Shown in pieces: positions 8,191 to 15,730 of a stretch of DNA of 23,403 bases. Positions within the stretch are counted from its first letter, which is position 1, and every line of letters starts with the position of its first letter. The position numbers and the translations under genes were made by a program. Source of the DNA: Christensenella sp. UBA6880 (GTDB lineage Bacteria; Bacillota; Clostridia; Christensenellales; CAG-917); assembly GCA_002449145.1 (NCBI GenBank), contig DKCG01000042.1, positions 26,635 to 50,037 on the forward strand. The letters run 5' to 3'. Under the pieces are notes generated by a model. That model searched no databases. It was not told the DNA's origin and saw only the letters and a program-made list of their open reading frames with translations.

Positions 8191-8964
8191 ATGTTGATTG
8201 ACACTCATTGCCACTTAAACGACGAGAAACTGCTTTGCGACGTCGACAGAATCGTCGAGGATTTTGCAAAGGACAATCTCGAAAGCGCAATATGCGTCGG
8301 CTACGATATGCCGTCGAGCGAACTTGCGGTTACGCTTGCAAACAAGTACGACAAAGTGTATGCTGCGGTGGGGGTGCACCCTCACGACGCAGATACTCTC
8401 GCCGACGACGCGTGCCAAAGATTGCTCGAACTCGCAAAGGACGGCAAAGTCGTGGGATTCGGCGAAATCGGACTCGATTACTATTACGATTTGAGCGAAA
8501 GGGAAGTGCAAAAGAGTGCGTTTGCAAAGCAAATCGAACTTGCAAATCAAGCGAATTTGCCCGTGATCTTGCACGTTCGCGACGCATACGAGGACACGAG
8601 AAAAATTCTTTTCGATATGCGAAACTGCGTTCAAAACGGATTGCTTTTGCATTGCTATTCGGGGTCGAGCGAGTACGTGAAAATCTTTGACAAACTCGAC
8701 GCGTACTACGCGTTCGGCGGCGCGATAACGTTCAAAAACGCAAAGCATAATCTCGAATCGCTGGCGGTCGTTCCCAAAGACAGATTGCTTTTGGAAACCG
8801 ATTGCCCGTATATGACGCCCGTGCCGTTCAGAGGCAAAACCAACGAGCCGAAGTACATCGCACTCGTAGCGCAAAAGGCTGCCGAAGTGCTCGGCGTGAG
8901 CGTGGAAGAAATCGAGAATATAACCACTAAAAACGCAAAACGATTGTTTACACGTTTGAAATGA
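8191..8964 (+). CDS. tatD: TatD-family metal-dependent deoxyribonuclease
   Basis: 257 residues, full length for the family. It is a TIM-barrel amidohydrolase-type nuclease with all expected metal ligands: H6 and H8 (THCHL), E92 (GEIGLDYYYD), H128 (ILHVRDA), H154 (LLHCYSG) and D204 (ETDCPYMTP). H63 and H65 (GVHPHDA) are also conserved. TatD proteins are Mg2+-dependent 3'-5' exonucleases acting on DNA or RNA; a quality-control role is usual. The gene follows metG by 7 nt, with AGGCGG overlapping the metG stop as ribosome binding site. The metG-tatD order (metS-yabD in Bacillus) is conserved in Firmicutes. Confidence 0.93.
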   Translation: MLIDTHCHLNDEKLLCDVDRIVEDFAKDNLESAICVGYDMPSSELAVTLANKYDKVYAAVGVHPHDADTLADDACQRLLELAKDGKVVGFGEIGLDYYYDLSEREVQKSAFAKQIELANQANLPVILHVRDAYEDTRKILFDMRNCVQNGLLLHCYSGSSEYVKIFDKLDAYYAFGGAITFKNAKHNLESLAVVPKDRLLLETDCPYMTPVPFRGKTNEPKYIALVAQKAAEVLGVSVEEIENITTKNAKRLFTRLK

Positions 8965-9036
8965 GCGTATAAAACCTCGATTTTGACAAAAACGCAAAAA
9001 TCGAAAATCATAAAAACAAAACTCAGAGAGTATATA

Positions 9037-9654
9037 ATGATCAACAATTACGTTTATGAATTCGGCGACAGTTTGTATCTCAACATCACCAACCGTTGCC
9101 CGAACAACTGCGAATTTTGTATTCGCAACATAAAAGACGGCGTGAGCGGAAACGACCTTTGGCTTTTGAAAGAACCCACTTTCGAGGAACTCGTAGACGA
9201 CATCTCTATGTACGATTTGTCGAAGTACAAAGAGGTCGTTTTTTGCGGATTCGGCGAGCCGATGTGCAATCTGTCTATGATTTCGCAAATCGCGCCCTAC
9301 CTCAAAAAGAAAGGTTGCAAAATCCGTATCAATACGAACGGACTTGGCAATCTCATCAACAAGCGCGACGACGTTGCAAAACTCATTGCGCCCTACGTTG
9401 ACAGCGTGTCCGTATCGCTCAACGCCTCGACGCCCGAAGCGTATCAGGAAATTTGCAGAAGCAAGTACGGCGAGGCGGCGTTTGACGCTATGCTCAAATT
9501 CACCAAAGATTGCGTCGACGCAGGCATAGACACGACTATGTCGGTGGTCGATTTTATCGGCGAGGACGAAGTCAAGGCTTGCGGCGAACTCGCAAAGAGC
9601 GTCGGCGCGCATTACAAGGTGCGCGAAACGATAAGAGAAGACACCGAGTATTAA
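9037..9654 (+). CDS. TatD-linked radical SAM protein
   Basis: 205 residues from ATG 9037, with AGAGAG six bases upstream. An upstream in-frame TTG at 8983 was rejected because it adds a basic, low-complexity leader lacking a ribosome binding site. The radical SAM cluster motif is C21-x3-C25-x2-C28 (NRCPNNCEFCIRN), with a following FCGFGEP (SAM-binding 'GGE'-like) and INTNGLGNL strand. It matches the short radical SAM family that is repeatedly found next to tatD in Clostridia ('TatD family-associated'). No SPASM or other extra domain is present. The substrate is unknown; its place between tatD and ksgA suggests a link to nucleic-acid modification or processing, but that is inference. Confidence 0.88.
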   Translation: MINNYVYEFGDSLYLNITNRCPNNCEFCIRNIKDGVSGNDLWLLKEPTFEELVDDISMYDLSKYKEVVFCGFGEPMCNLSMISQIAPYLKKKGCKIRINTNGLGNLINKRDDVAKLIAPYVDSVSVSLNASTPEAYQEICRSKYGEAAFDAMLKFTKDCVDAGIDTTMSVVDFIGEDEVKACGELAKSVGAHYKVRETIREDTEY

Positions 9655-9657
9655 GAA

Positions 9658-9692
9658 AAAACAGCAGACAACTCGTGACCACTGTTTTTTAT
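9658..9692 (+). terminator. Weak intrinsic terminator after the radical SAM gene
   Basis: AAAAAACAG (9658-9666) pairs with CTGTTTTTT (9684-9692) around a 17-nt loop. The stem is A/U-rich, so efficiency may be low and ksgA may be partly read through. Confidence 0.45.
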
Positions 9693-9799
9693 CTTTTGTA
9701 CTTCGATTGTTCGTCCGATGTGATTTGACGTTTTATCTTCGGTACGATAGTAGTATGTGACAAACCTCTCGGCACATACGCGCTTTTGAAAGGAAATAA

Positions 9800-10642
9800 A
9801 TGGAAAATAACGGCATAAAAGACATAATACGCGGCGTAAACTTCCGCTTCAACAAGGCTCTGGGTCAAAACTTCATCACCGACTCGAACCTTCTCGACGC
9901 AATCGTTGCGGACGGCGGAATAACGGGCGACGACGTCGTCGTCGAGATAGGCACGGGGGCGGGTACGCTCACTCGCGCCATTGCCAAAGTCGCAAAAAAG
10001 GTGTACTCGTTCGAGGTGGACCGCAATTTAGAGCCCGTGCTCGCGCTCTCGCTTCAAGGCGTCGAAAACGCCGAAGTCGTGTTCCGCGACGTCCTCAAAA
10101 TGAAGGACGACGAACTTGCCACAATCGTGGGAGGCAAGTTCAAAGTGGTTGCGAATTTGCCTTATTATATCACCACGCCGCTTGCTATGCGCTTTATCGA
10201 AAGTTCGCTCGACGTGGAATCCATAACTATTATGGTGCAAAAAGAAGTCGCGCTTCGCTTCGTTGCAAAACCCAACACGCCCGACTATTCTGCAATTACG
10301 CTCGCAATCGAGATGGCTGGCGACGCGCAGATTACGAGAAACGTGTCGAGAAATATGTTTTATCCCGCGCCGAACGTGGACAGTGCGGTCGTGCGTATAG
10401 ATATAAATCGCCATAAACTCGACGGCGAAAACAAGGCGCTTCTTCACAAACTCGCGCGCTCGTCTTTCGCTATGAGAAGAAAGACGCTTGCAAACAACCT
10501 TTCCGTTGCGTTCTCGCTCGAAAAGCAAGAGGCGACTCAAATCGTCGAGGAAGCGGGATTCGCGCCGCTCGTGAGAGGGGAAGCGTTGTCCCTTAACGAC
10601 TACAAAACTTTGTCAAAAACGCTTGAAAAGCACATAAAATAA
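9800..10642 (+). CDS. rsmA: 16S rRNA dimethyladenosine transferase (A1518/A1519)
   Basis: 280 residues, usual length for KsgA/RsmA. It dimethylates two adjacent adenosines in the 3'-terminal helix of 16S rRNA, a late step of small-subunit assembly. Signatures are KALGQNFITDSN (19-30), the SAM-binding VEIGTGAGTLT (48-58), the acidic strand FEVDRNL (71-77) and the catalytic NLPYY (119-123). The C-terminal helical domain has the usual SSFAMRRKTLANNL stretch. AAAGGA precedes ATG 9800. A possible promoter (TTGACG at 9725-9730, then TAGTAG/TAGTAT 17-20 nt on) lies upstream but is weak. In Bacillus the metS-yabD-rnmV-ksgA order is the same apart from rnmV. Confidence 0.96.
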   Translation: MENNGIKDIIRGVNFRFNKALGQNFITDSNLLDAIVADGGITGDDVVVEIGTGAGTLTRAIAKVAKKVYSFEVDRNLEPVLALSLQGVENAEVVFRDVLKMKDDELATIVGGKFKVVANLPYYITTPLAMRFIESSLDVESITIMVQKEVALRFVAKPNTPDYSAITLAIEMAGDAQITRNVSRNMFYPAPNVDSAVVRIDINRHKLDGENKALLHKLARSSFAMRRKTLANNLSVAFSLEKQEATQIVEEAGFAPLVRGEALSLNDYKTLSKTLEKHIK

Positions 10643-10647
10643 TAAGT

Positions 10648-11580
10648 ATGGTCAAACGCAAATCTCACAACTTAACGGGAATATTGTTCTGCTCGTTGTG
10701 TGCGCTGGTTTGGGGCTTTGCCTTCGTGGCACAGCAATCAGCCGCTTCCGACGTGCCTACTTTCACGTTCAACGGATTGAGATTTTCACTTGCGGTCGCC
10801 ACTATAGGCATATTCATTTTGATAAATATGCTCGTTGACAAAAAGAAGGGCAGGACTCGCATCGGGTGGAACAGATCCACTTTGATAGGCGGCGCACTAT
10901 GCGGATTGAGTTTGTTCATCGCAAACAATCTGCAACAGTACGGCATTGCACACACCACAGTCGGCAAAACGGGATTTATCACCGCGCTGTACATCGTCAT
11001 AGTGCCGCTTCTCAACGTGCTTTTGAGACGGCGTATTCCCGCAAACGGCAAATTCGCAATCGTGTTTGCGGTGCTCGGCTTTTACATTATGTGCATAAAC
11101 GGCGACAGCGGCCTCACTTATGCGGACGCAATGTTGTTGCTTTGCGCGATTATGTTTTCATTTCAAATTATGTTCGTAGACGTGTACATTGACGAGTGCG
11201 ATCCTCTCAAACTCACGTTTTTTCAGTTTGTCGTGGCAAGCATTTTGAGTTTGCCGGCAATGGCAATCGAGGGATTTCCGCCGGCGAGCGCGTTGGGACA
11301 AAACATAATCCCCATTCTCTACGTCGGCATAATGTCGGCAGGCGTGGGATTCACATTCCAGTCTATAGGACAGAAGTATGCGCCGCCCGAACTTGCAACG
11401 CTCATTATGTCTCTCGAATCCGTCATAGCGTTTATCGGCGGCGTTGCGTTTTTGCACGAGAGTTATTCGGCAAAAGAGTTTGCCGGTTGCATAATCGTGT
11501 TGCTTTCGGTGTTCCTTGCGCAACTGAGCGTACCGCACACGATGCTCAAAGCAAACCACAGTAAGTTCTTTATAGATTGA
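10648..11580 (+). CDS. EamA/DMT-superfamily transporter
   Basis: 310 residues with about ten hydrophobic helices in two EamA repeats. The first begins ILFCSLCALVWGFAFVAQQ, with the family's W-G-x-x-F motif. The second has the usual end, where ELATLIMSLESVIAFIGGV and a short GCIIVLLSVFLAQL helix occur. Family members export or import amino acids, nucleotides and other metabolites; the substrate cannot be read from the sequence. The start lies 5 nt after the rsmA stop without a visible Shine-Dalgarno, so translation is probably coupled to rsmA. A terminator follows. Confidence 0.88.
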   Translation: MVKRKSHNLTGILFCSLCALVWGFAFVAQQSAASDVPTFTFNGLRFSLAVATIGIFILINMLVDKKKGRTRIGWNRSTLIGGALCGLSLFIANNLQQYGIAHTTVGKTGFITALYIVIVPLLNVLLRRRIPANGKFAIVFAVLGFYIMCINGDSGLTYADAMLLLCAIMFSFQIMFVDVYIDECDPLKLTFFQFVVASILSLPAMAIEGFPPASALGQNIIPILYVGIMSAGVGFTFQSIGQKYAPPELATLIMSLESVIAFIGGVAFLHESYSAKEFAGCIIVLLSVFLAQLSVPHTMLKANHSKFFID

Positions 11581-11615
11581 CGGAATTAATTTGCGATAAA
11601 TAATATGCAAAACAC

Positions 11616-11642
11616 AAAACACGCACTTTATGTGCGTGTTTT
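11616..11642. terminator. Intrinsic terminator between the EamA gene and trmO
   Basis: AAAACACGCAC (11616-11626) with GTGCGTGTTTT (11632-11642), 5-nt loop. The arms end in A4/T4, so it can act for both convergent genes. Confidence 0.75.
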
Positions 11643-11681
11643 CGTCTACTAAACGCTTGTTTTGCGTATTTATCGTAAGAT

Positions 11682-12347
11682 TTAATCTTCCGATTTTTGA
11701 TAATCGAGGATAGTCGCAACGCCGTCTTTAACCGTGAATCTGACGTTGTAACAATCGAATTTCATACCGTAAATTCTGTCGTCGTCCTGATAGGACGGGC
11801 GAGGGTCTTGCGCTATGCACGATACGATTTCTTGCTTTATATCCTCGTGCAAATCGTCAAGAACTTCGACGTTTTCCACTTTCAAAACGTGGGTTATATC
11901 CTCTGCGAATCCGCAAATCGCGCTCGGCACGCAATCGGTTTTGAGATATGGTTTTACGTCGTATATCGGCGTTCCGTCCAAAATGTCCGCGCCTTCCACA
12001 ATCAGCACTTTGCCTTGTTCGGTGTCCTCCACGCCGACGAGTTTGACCAAACTCAATCCCAGCGAGTTGGGGCGGAAAGGCGAGCGTGTGGCAAAAACGC
12101 CCATTTTCGTGTTGCCGCCGAGGCGTGGCGGTCGTACCGTCGCACAAAACTCGTCGCGGTGCGCTTTTGAAAAATCGAATATCAGCCACAAGTGCGAAAA
12201 GCCCTCGATTCCTCTCAAAGCGTCGGGGTTGCGATATTCCTTTTCAAACACGACGGTGCTTTTGATTGCGACTTTTCCGCTTTGGCGCGGTATGCCGAAC
12301 TTTTCCTTGAACGGCGTATGAATGATTGCAATAGGTTTTATTTCCAT
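11682..12347 (-). CDS. trmO: tRNA (N6-threonylcarbamoyladenosine(37)-N6)-methyltransferase TrmO
   Basis: 221 residues from the ATG at 12347, which has GAGG six bases upstream; a longer frame reaching 12404 adds a non-conserved leader. TrmO (TsaA/YaeB family) adds a methyl group to t6A37 of some tRNAs from SAM, using an unusual beta-barrel fold. Seen here: an N-terminal IKPIAIIHTPFKEKFGIPRQ segment (3-21), the GFSHLWLIFDFS strand (49-60), the signature RPPRLGGNTKMGVFATRSP (72-90) followed by FRPNSLGLS, and DILDGTPIYDVKPY (121-134). The C-terminal part has PRPSYQDD and a final beta segment as in the long bacterial form. It is a single gene with its own promoter. Confidence 0.93.
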   Translation of the reverse strand: MEIKPIAIIHTPFKEKFGIPRQSGKVAIKSTVVFEKEYRNPDALRGIEGFSHLWLIFDFSKAHRDEFCATVRPPRLGGNTKMGVFATRSPFRPNSLGLSLVKLVGVEDTEQGKVLIVEGADILDGTPIYDVKPYLKTDCVPSAICGFAEDITHVLKVENVEVLDDLHEDIKQEIVSCIAQDPRPSYQDDDRIYGMKFDCYNVRFTVKDGVATILDYQKSED

Positions 12348-12376
12348 ATCTGCCTCGAATCGTTGTTGACATAAAA

Positions 12377-12404
12377 ATAATAACACGATTTTTGCGTTTT
12401 TCAT
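12377..12404 (-). promoter_or_regulatory. Probable extended -10 promoter of trmO
   Basis: Read on the minus strand: ATGAAA (12399-12404), 16-nt spacer, TATTAT (12377-12382) preceded by TGT. The extended -10 compensates for a weak -35. Confidence 0.5.
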
Positions 12405-12678
12405 AGACTTTCCGTGCGAGTTTTTGGCGTGACTTTTTATCGTTTTTTTATGGATATATACGGGTTTTCGATATGCGTTTTCTATGCGGCATTTGGGTAT
12501 GCGGTTTGAAAAGCGAGCGCAAACGCCGCTTAGCCTTGTTTCGTGTTTTGCCGTGTGGTCAAAATTTATCGTACTTTTGTAAAAAATCGCTCTTGAAATG
12601 ACGGCATTTTTGTTTTATACTTTTCATATAATCTTTATATCTTATCGATATAAAATTTGATATAGGACGGAGGAAATT
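12405..12678 (+). promoter_or_regulatory. Upstream region of the DUF2804 gene with -10 box and inverted repeat
   Basis: A noncoding A/T-rich stretch with no gene visible. TATAAT (12627-12632) is the best -10, but no good -35 stands in front of it. Just downstream, TTTATATC (12634-12641) and GATATAAA (12647-12654) form an 8-bp inverted repeat around TTATC, placed where a repressor could block early transcription. It contains TATCGATAT (12643-12651), which recurs upstream of the FAD oxidoreductase gene. GGAGG at 12670-12674 precedes ATG 12679. Confidence 0.45.
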
Positions 12679-13788
12679 ATGAAAAGAACTTATCCGAGTT
12701 GGTTAGAGGGTCAACTCAACAGCAAGCAAACCGAGTATACGAAGCCTACAAAACTGCTCGGCGACGACGGCAAATTGCTCGCCGGCGGTTGGGCAAGACA
12801 CAACGTATTCGAGTACGACCGCGAAAAAGCAAAACCCGCAAACCGTAAAAAAGAATGGGATTTCTATCAAATCTCGAACGGCGAATTTATGGTGCAAATC
12901 AGTTTTGCAAACATATCAATCGGCGGATACGCGCAAGCGTCCATAACCGACCTTCATCACGCGCATAAAAAGAGCAAAATCCATTCGGGCACGATTCTCG
13001 AATGTACCGCGCTGTTCTTGGGCGGAAAAAAATATATGCTTCCCCCAAAGGGCGACGAGCCGAACGTTCTCGACCACACCGTCGGCAACACGCATATGAA
13101 AGTCGTCACCGAAACCAACGTCAGAACGATATATTTCAAGGGCAAGTTCAAGGGCAAAGAGGTCGAGGCAAACTTCACTATGGACATTATGGACGGACTT
13201 GAAAACATCACCACCGTGCTCCCGTTCAAAGGCAACCCCACAAGATACTTTATGACCACCAAGCAAAACTGTATGCCTTGCGAAGGCACTTTCCGTTGGG
13301 GCGAAAAGGTTTGGAAATTCGACAAAAAGGACACGTTCGCGTTTCTCGACTGGGGCAGAGTCAACACCCCCTACAAAATGGTTTGGTACTGGGGCAACGG
13401 CTCGAAAGTAGTTAAAGGACCCGACGGGAAAGACCATATGTTCGGCTTTGAAATCACATGGGGTATCGGCGACGAATCAAACGCCACCGAAACCGCAATT
13501 TTCTGGGACGGCAAAGCGCAAAAGATCGGACCCGTCGACGTCGAAGTTTTCCCCAAACCCGACAAGTTTTCCGAGCCTTGGCATTTCGTTTCGCAAGACG
13601 GTCGTTTCGATTTCACGATGACCCCGTTCTACGACCATCACGGCGACCTCAACGTCCTCAATCTTCTTCGTATGCATTGCCACCAAGTCCACGGCATTTG
13701 GAACGGAACCGCAATCCTCGATGATGGCACGAAAGTCGAGGTGAGGGATATGTATGCGTTCTGCGAATATTGTGAAAACAAGTGGTAA
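12679..13788 (+). CDS. DUF2804 family protein
   Basis: 369 residues after a strong GGAGG. The full length matches DUF2804 proteins: a start with a W-L-x-G-Q-L-type segment, GGWARHNVFEYD (36-47), WDFYQISNGEFMVQISFANI (60-79) with alternating beta-strand character, and a C-terminal KVEVRDMYAFCEYC. No signal peptide or membrane helix is seen, so it is probably cytoplasmic. The alternating strand pattern suggests a beta-barrel, possibly related to lipocalin-like AttH/CrtC folds, but I cannot prove this. Function is unknown. It is a single gene with its own leader, and its stop codon lies within the left arm of a large hairpin. Confidence 0.8.
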   Translation: MKRTYPSWLEGQLNSKQTEYTKPTKLLGDDGKLLAGGWARHNVFEYDREKAKPANRKKEWDFYQISNGEFMVQISFANISIGGYAQASITDLHHAHKKSKIHSGTILECTALFLGGKKYMLPPKGDEPNVLDHTVGNTHMKVVTETNVRTIYFKGKFKGKEVEANFTMDIMDGLENITTVLPFKGNPTRYFMTTKQNCMPCEGTFRWGEKVWKFDKKDTFAFLDWGRVNTPYKMVWYWGNGSKVVKGPDGKDHMFGFEITWGIGDESNATETAIFWDGKAQKIGPVDVEVFPKPDKFSEPWHFVSQDGRFDFTMTPFYDHHGDLNVLNLLRMHCHQVHGIWNGTAILDDGTKVEVRDMYAFCEYCENKW

Positions 13789-13853
13789 ACGAGCACTGTG
13801 GCAATGGCAACAGGCAATGCTGTCTGTTGCCAAGAGCCACGTTTGTTTACCAC
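13782..13853. repeat. Nested inverted repeat overlapping the DUF2804 stop codon
   Basis: Three arms nest in order: GTGGTAAAC (13782-13790) with GTTTACCAC (13845-13853), GTGGC (13798-13802) with GCCAC (13836-13840), and GGCAACAG (13806-13813) with CTGTTGCC (13824-13831). The TAA stop is inside the outer arm. No T run follows, so it is not a classic terminator; it may protect the mRNA 3' end or be the edge of an inserted element. Confidence 0.75.
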
Positions 13854-13857
13854 TTCG

Positions 13858-13976
13858 CTAACCGCGCAAGCCCTCTTTACTCTCAAAATAAGACGGGCAA
13901 GAACTCAAACCGCAATTTCGCGCGAGTGCTTGCTTGGTGAGGGCGTGCTACGCGCGCAAGCGGTTAAACGAACACT
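13858..13976. repeat. Noncoding spacer with further inverted and direct repeats
   Basis: TAACCGC (13859-13865) pairs with GCGGTTA (13960-13966), and GCTTGC (13928-13933) with GCAAGC (13956-13961). CGCGCAAGC occurs at 13863-13871 and 13953-13961. GGTTAAACGAACACT (13962-13976) closely repeats the start of the preceding hairpin, GGTAAACGAGCACT (13784-13797). No coding potential was seen. Confidence 0.5.
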
Positions 13977-14007
13977 TATTCAAGGCGTACTTATAAACGG
14001 TATGTGC

Positions 14008-14122
14008 TAATTCGCAGACGGAACACGAGCCGCAAGGCGGCGAGCCTATGAGCGCCGAACTTGACGAACAGTACAAGCGACTGCGCCGTCCGTTGGCCAC
14101 TGCCTGGCGCACAAAGCGCAGT
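14008..14122. repeat. Dispersed ~115-bp structured repeat, copy A
   Basis: This segment is nearly the same as 23290-23403. Identical blocks include a 29-base run starting at AGACGGAACACGAG (14016) and a 22-base run starting at ACAGTACAAGCGACTG (14068), plus the 18-base end TGGCGCACAAAGCGCAGT. Differences are confined to two short stretches (around 14045-14050 and 14090-14104) and a few single bases. It can fold: GCCGC (14029-14033) with GCGGC (14037-14041), ACTGCGC (14080-14086) with GCGCAGT (14116-14122), and GCGC on both sides of ACAAA. The copies lie outside genes; strand and function are unknown. Confidence 0.8.
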
Positions 14123-14361
14123 GGCATAAGTAGAGAAATGCCCCTATCTATGTGAGTGCCGACTTCCCCTCTTGCGAACGATGTGCAATCTTGTAGAGAA
14201 ATGGCGCAAGTGTGAGCAATAGGGGAAAGCCCGAAGGGAAGGGGTGATGTGTGATTTAGGGTTCACGCCGCTACACCTTTGTAGGGGAAGAACCAAACAC
14301 GTGAGGAAGGGGGAAGTTCTATTTTTAGTGTAAGGCAAACGCATTTGAAAATAAAATAAAT
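14123..14361. other. Hairpin-rich noncoding stretch before the esterase gene
   Basis: CCCCTAT (14141-14147) with ATAGGGG (14219-14225) encloses CTTGCG (14171-14176) with CGCAAG (14205-14210). A second nested pair is GGTTC (14260-14264) with GAACC (14290-14294) around CTACA (14271-14275) with TGTAG (14280-14284). GTAGAGAAATG occurs twice, at 14130-14140 and 14193-14203. No convincing gene, promoter or T-run terminator is visible. It continues the element that starts near 13782. Confidence 0.5.
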
Positions 14362-14367
14362 TTGAAA

Positions 14368-15600
14368 ATGGAATACGTTATCAATAATCAAAATCATGTT
14401 ATAAAGGGCATCGACAGAGGCGATACGGCGGCGTTTTTGGGAATCAGATTCGCAAAGGGCGAAAGATTCCAAAAGCCGATTTTGCAACCGCTCGAAAAAG
14501 AAGTCGACGCTATGCGCAGAGGGGACGGCTGTCCTCAATACCGGCAGTTTTTTGACGAAAGCAAGTCGAAATCCAAACAGGATATTTTCTATTATAAAGA
14601 ATATAGACAAGGCTTGACTTTTCACCACTCGGAAGATTGTCTGAATCTCAACATATATGCGCCGAAGAACGCGCAAAATCTGCCGGTTTTGCTGTATTTT
14701 CACGGCGGTGCGTTTGTGACTTGTTCAAGCGACGAACGCCCGTTCGACGGCTCGGAAATCGCAAAAGAGGGTGTGATTTGCGTATGCGCGAATTACAGGC
14801 TCAACGTGTTCGGCTACGATGCCGACGAGGGCGCGCAAAATCTCGCGTTTTACGATATGATTTGCGCAATCGAATGGGTGAAAGAGAACATATCCGTATT
14901 CGGCGGCGACCCGTCGAGAATAACGCTTATGGGGCAGAGCGCAGGCGCGATTTCTTTGCAGAATCTCATTCTGTTGCCAAAGGTCAAAAAAATGGTCAAA
15001 GGCGCGATTATGCTTTCGGGCGGCGCGAGCGTACGCGGTATATTCGCCCCGAAATCGCTCAAACGCGCAAAACGCTTCTTTGCAAGGGTGCGCAAGGATT
15101 TGCAAAAGAGAGGTCTCGACCCCAAAACTTGCAACTCGCAAGACCTCTATCTTGCTTGGTACAGACAAAACAAGAAGAATCTTGCGTTGTCTATGCTGTC
15201 CACGATGCCCGTTTTCGACGGCGAAATCGTGCGGAAGGACCTCTATAAAAACGCGTATAAGGACGAGCAAATCCCGTGTATTCTCGGCGTTACGAAAAAC
15301 GATTTGCTTGCGCCGTATCTCGAACGCATAGCAAAAACGATGATGAAAAAAGGCAACGGCAAAGTTTGGTTGTCGCATTTTTATCACCCGCTGCCCGGCG
15401 ATGACAAGGGCGCGTGGCACAGCGCGGATTTGTGGTATATTTTCGGCTTAAATCAACACCCATGGCGCAAATTCGGCGATGCCGACTACAAACTTTCGGG
15501 CGAACTTCGCAAGAGATATTGCGAGTTTGTCAAAACGCAATCGCCGAATCCGCAAGGCTATGCCGAATGGAAACCCAACACGTCGAAAGAGTTTTATTGA
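14368..15600 (+). CDS. Type-B carboxylesterase/lipase
   Basis: 410 residues from ATG 14368; a TTG six bases upstream is also in frame. Alpha/beta-hydrolase of the para-nitrobenzyl-esterase/cholinesterase family, which cleaves carboxylic esters. Signatures: SEDCLNLNIYAP, the oxyanion-hole YFHGGAF, FGGDPSRITLMGQSAGA with the nucleophile S191 (Gly-Gln-Ser-Ala-Gly, where Glu is more usual than Gln), and a C-terminal GAWHSADLWYIFG carrying the catalytic His. It is shorter than typical members (about 500 residues). No signal peptide is seen, so it is likely cytoplasmic. No Shine-Dalgarno is visible; the upstream 570 nt is the repeat-rich noncoding block, so its native promoter may have been displaced. 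A terminator follows. Confidence 0.88.
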   Translation: MEYVINNQNHVIKGIDRGDTAAFLGIRFAKGERFQKPILQPLEKEVDAMRRGDGCPQYRQFFDESKSKSKQDIFYYKEYRQGLTFHHSEDCLNLNIYAPKNAQNLPVLLYFHGGAFVTCSSDERPFDGSEIAKEGVICVCANYRLNVFGYDADEGAQNLAFYDMICAIEWVKENISVFGGDPSRITLMGQSAGAISLQNLILLPKVKKMVKGAIMLSGGASVRGIFAPKSLKRAKRFFARVRKDLQKRGLDPKTCNSQDLYLAWYRQNKKNLALSMLSTMPVFDGEIVRKDLYKNAYKDEQIPCILGVTKNDLLAPYLERIAKTMMKKGNGKVWLSHFYHPLPGDDKGAWHSADLWYIFGLNQHPWRKFGDADYKLSGELRKRYCEFVKTQSPNPQGYAEWKPNTSKEFY

Positions 15601-15628
15601 TTTGACGATACGATTGACGATAAAAAAG

Positions 15629-15651
15629 AAAAGCCGAAACTTTCGGCTTTT
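15629..15651 (+). terminator. Intrinsic terminator of the esterase gene
   Basis: AAAAGCCGAAA (15629-15639) with TTTCGGCTTTT (15641-15651); the tip opens to a small loop in RNA. The T tract is T4, CGTG, T5. Confidence 0.75.
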
Positions 15652-15695
15652 CGTGTTTTTATAGGATTTTTGCGTCGTTTTGCATTGCTTTTCGC

Positions 15696-15724
15696 TTGAC
15701 AATGCACAAACGATTGCATATACT
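15696..15724 (+). promoter_or_regulatory. Strong sigma-A-type promoter of a small RNA
   Basis: TTGACA (15696-15701), exactly 17 nt, TATACT (15719-15724). It is one of the best promoters in the window, yet no open reading frame follows before the terminator at 15748-15797. Confidence 0.75.
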
Positions 15725-15730
15725 TTCAGC

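Noticed and set aside
8983..9036. TTG start and TTGACA box before the radical SAM gene
   Set aside because: The TTG would add a low-complexity basic leader without ribosome binding site, and no -10 box stands at a proper distance from TTGACA. ATG 9037 with AGAGAG is better.
14144..14344. 66-codon minus-strand frame in the repeat-rich spacer
   Set aside because: It runs across the inverted repeats, has no ribosome binding site, and its sequence is dictated by the hairpins. I treat it as noncoding.
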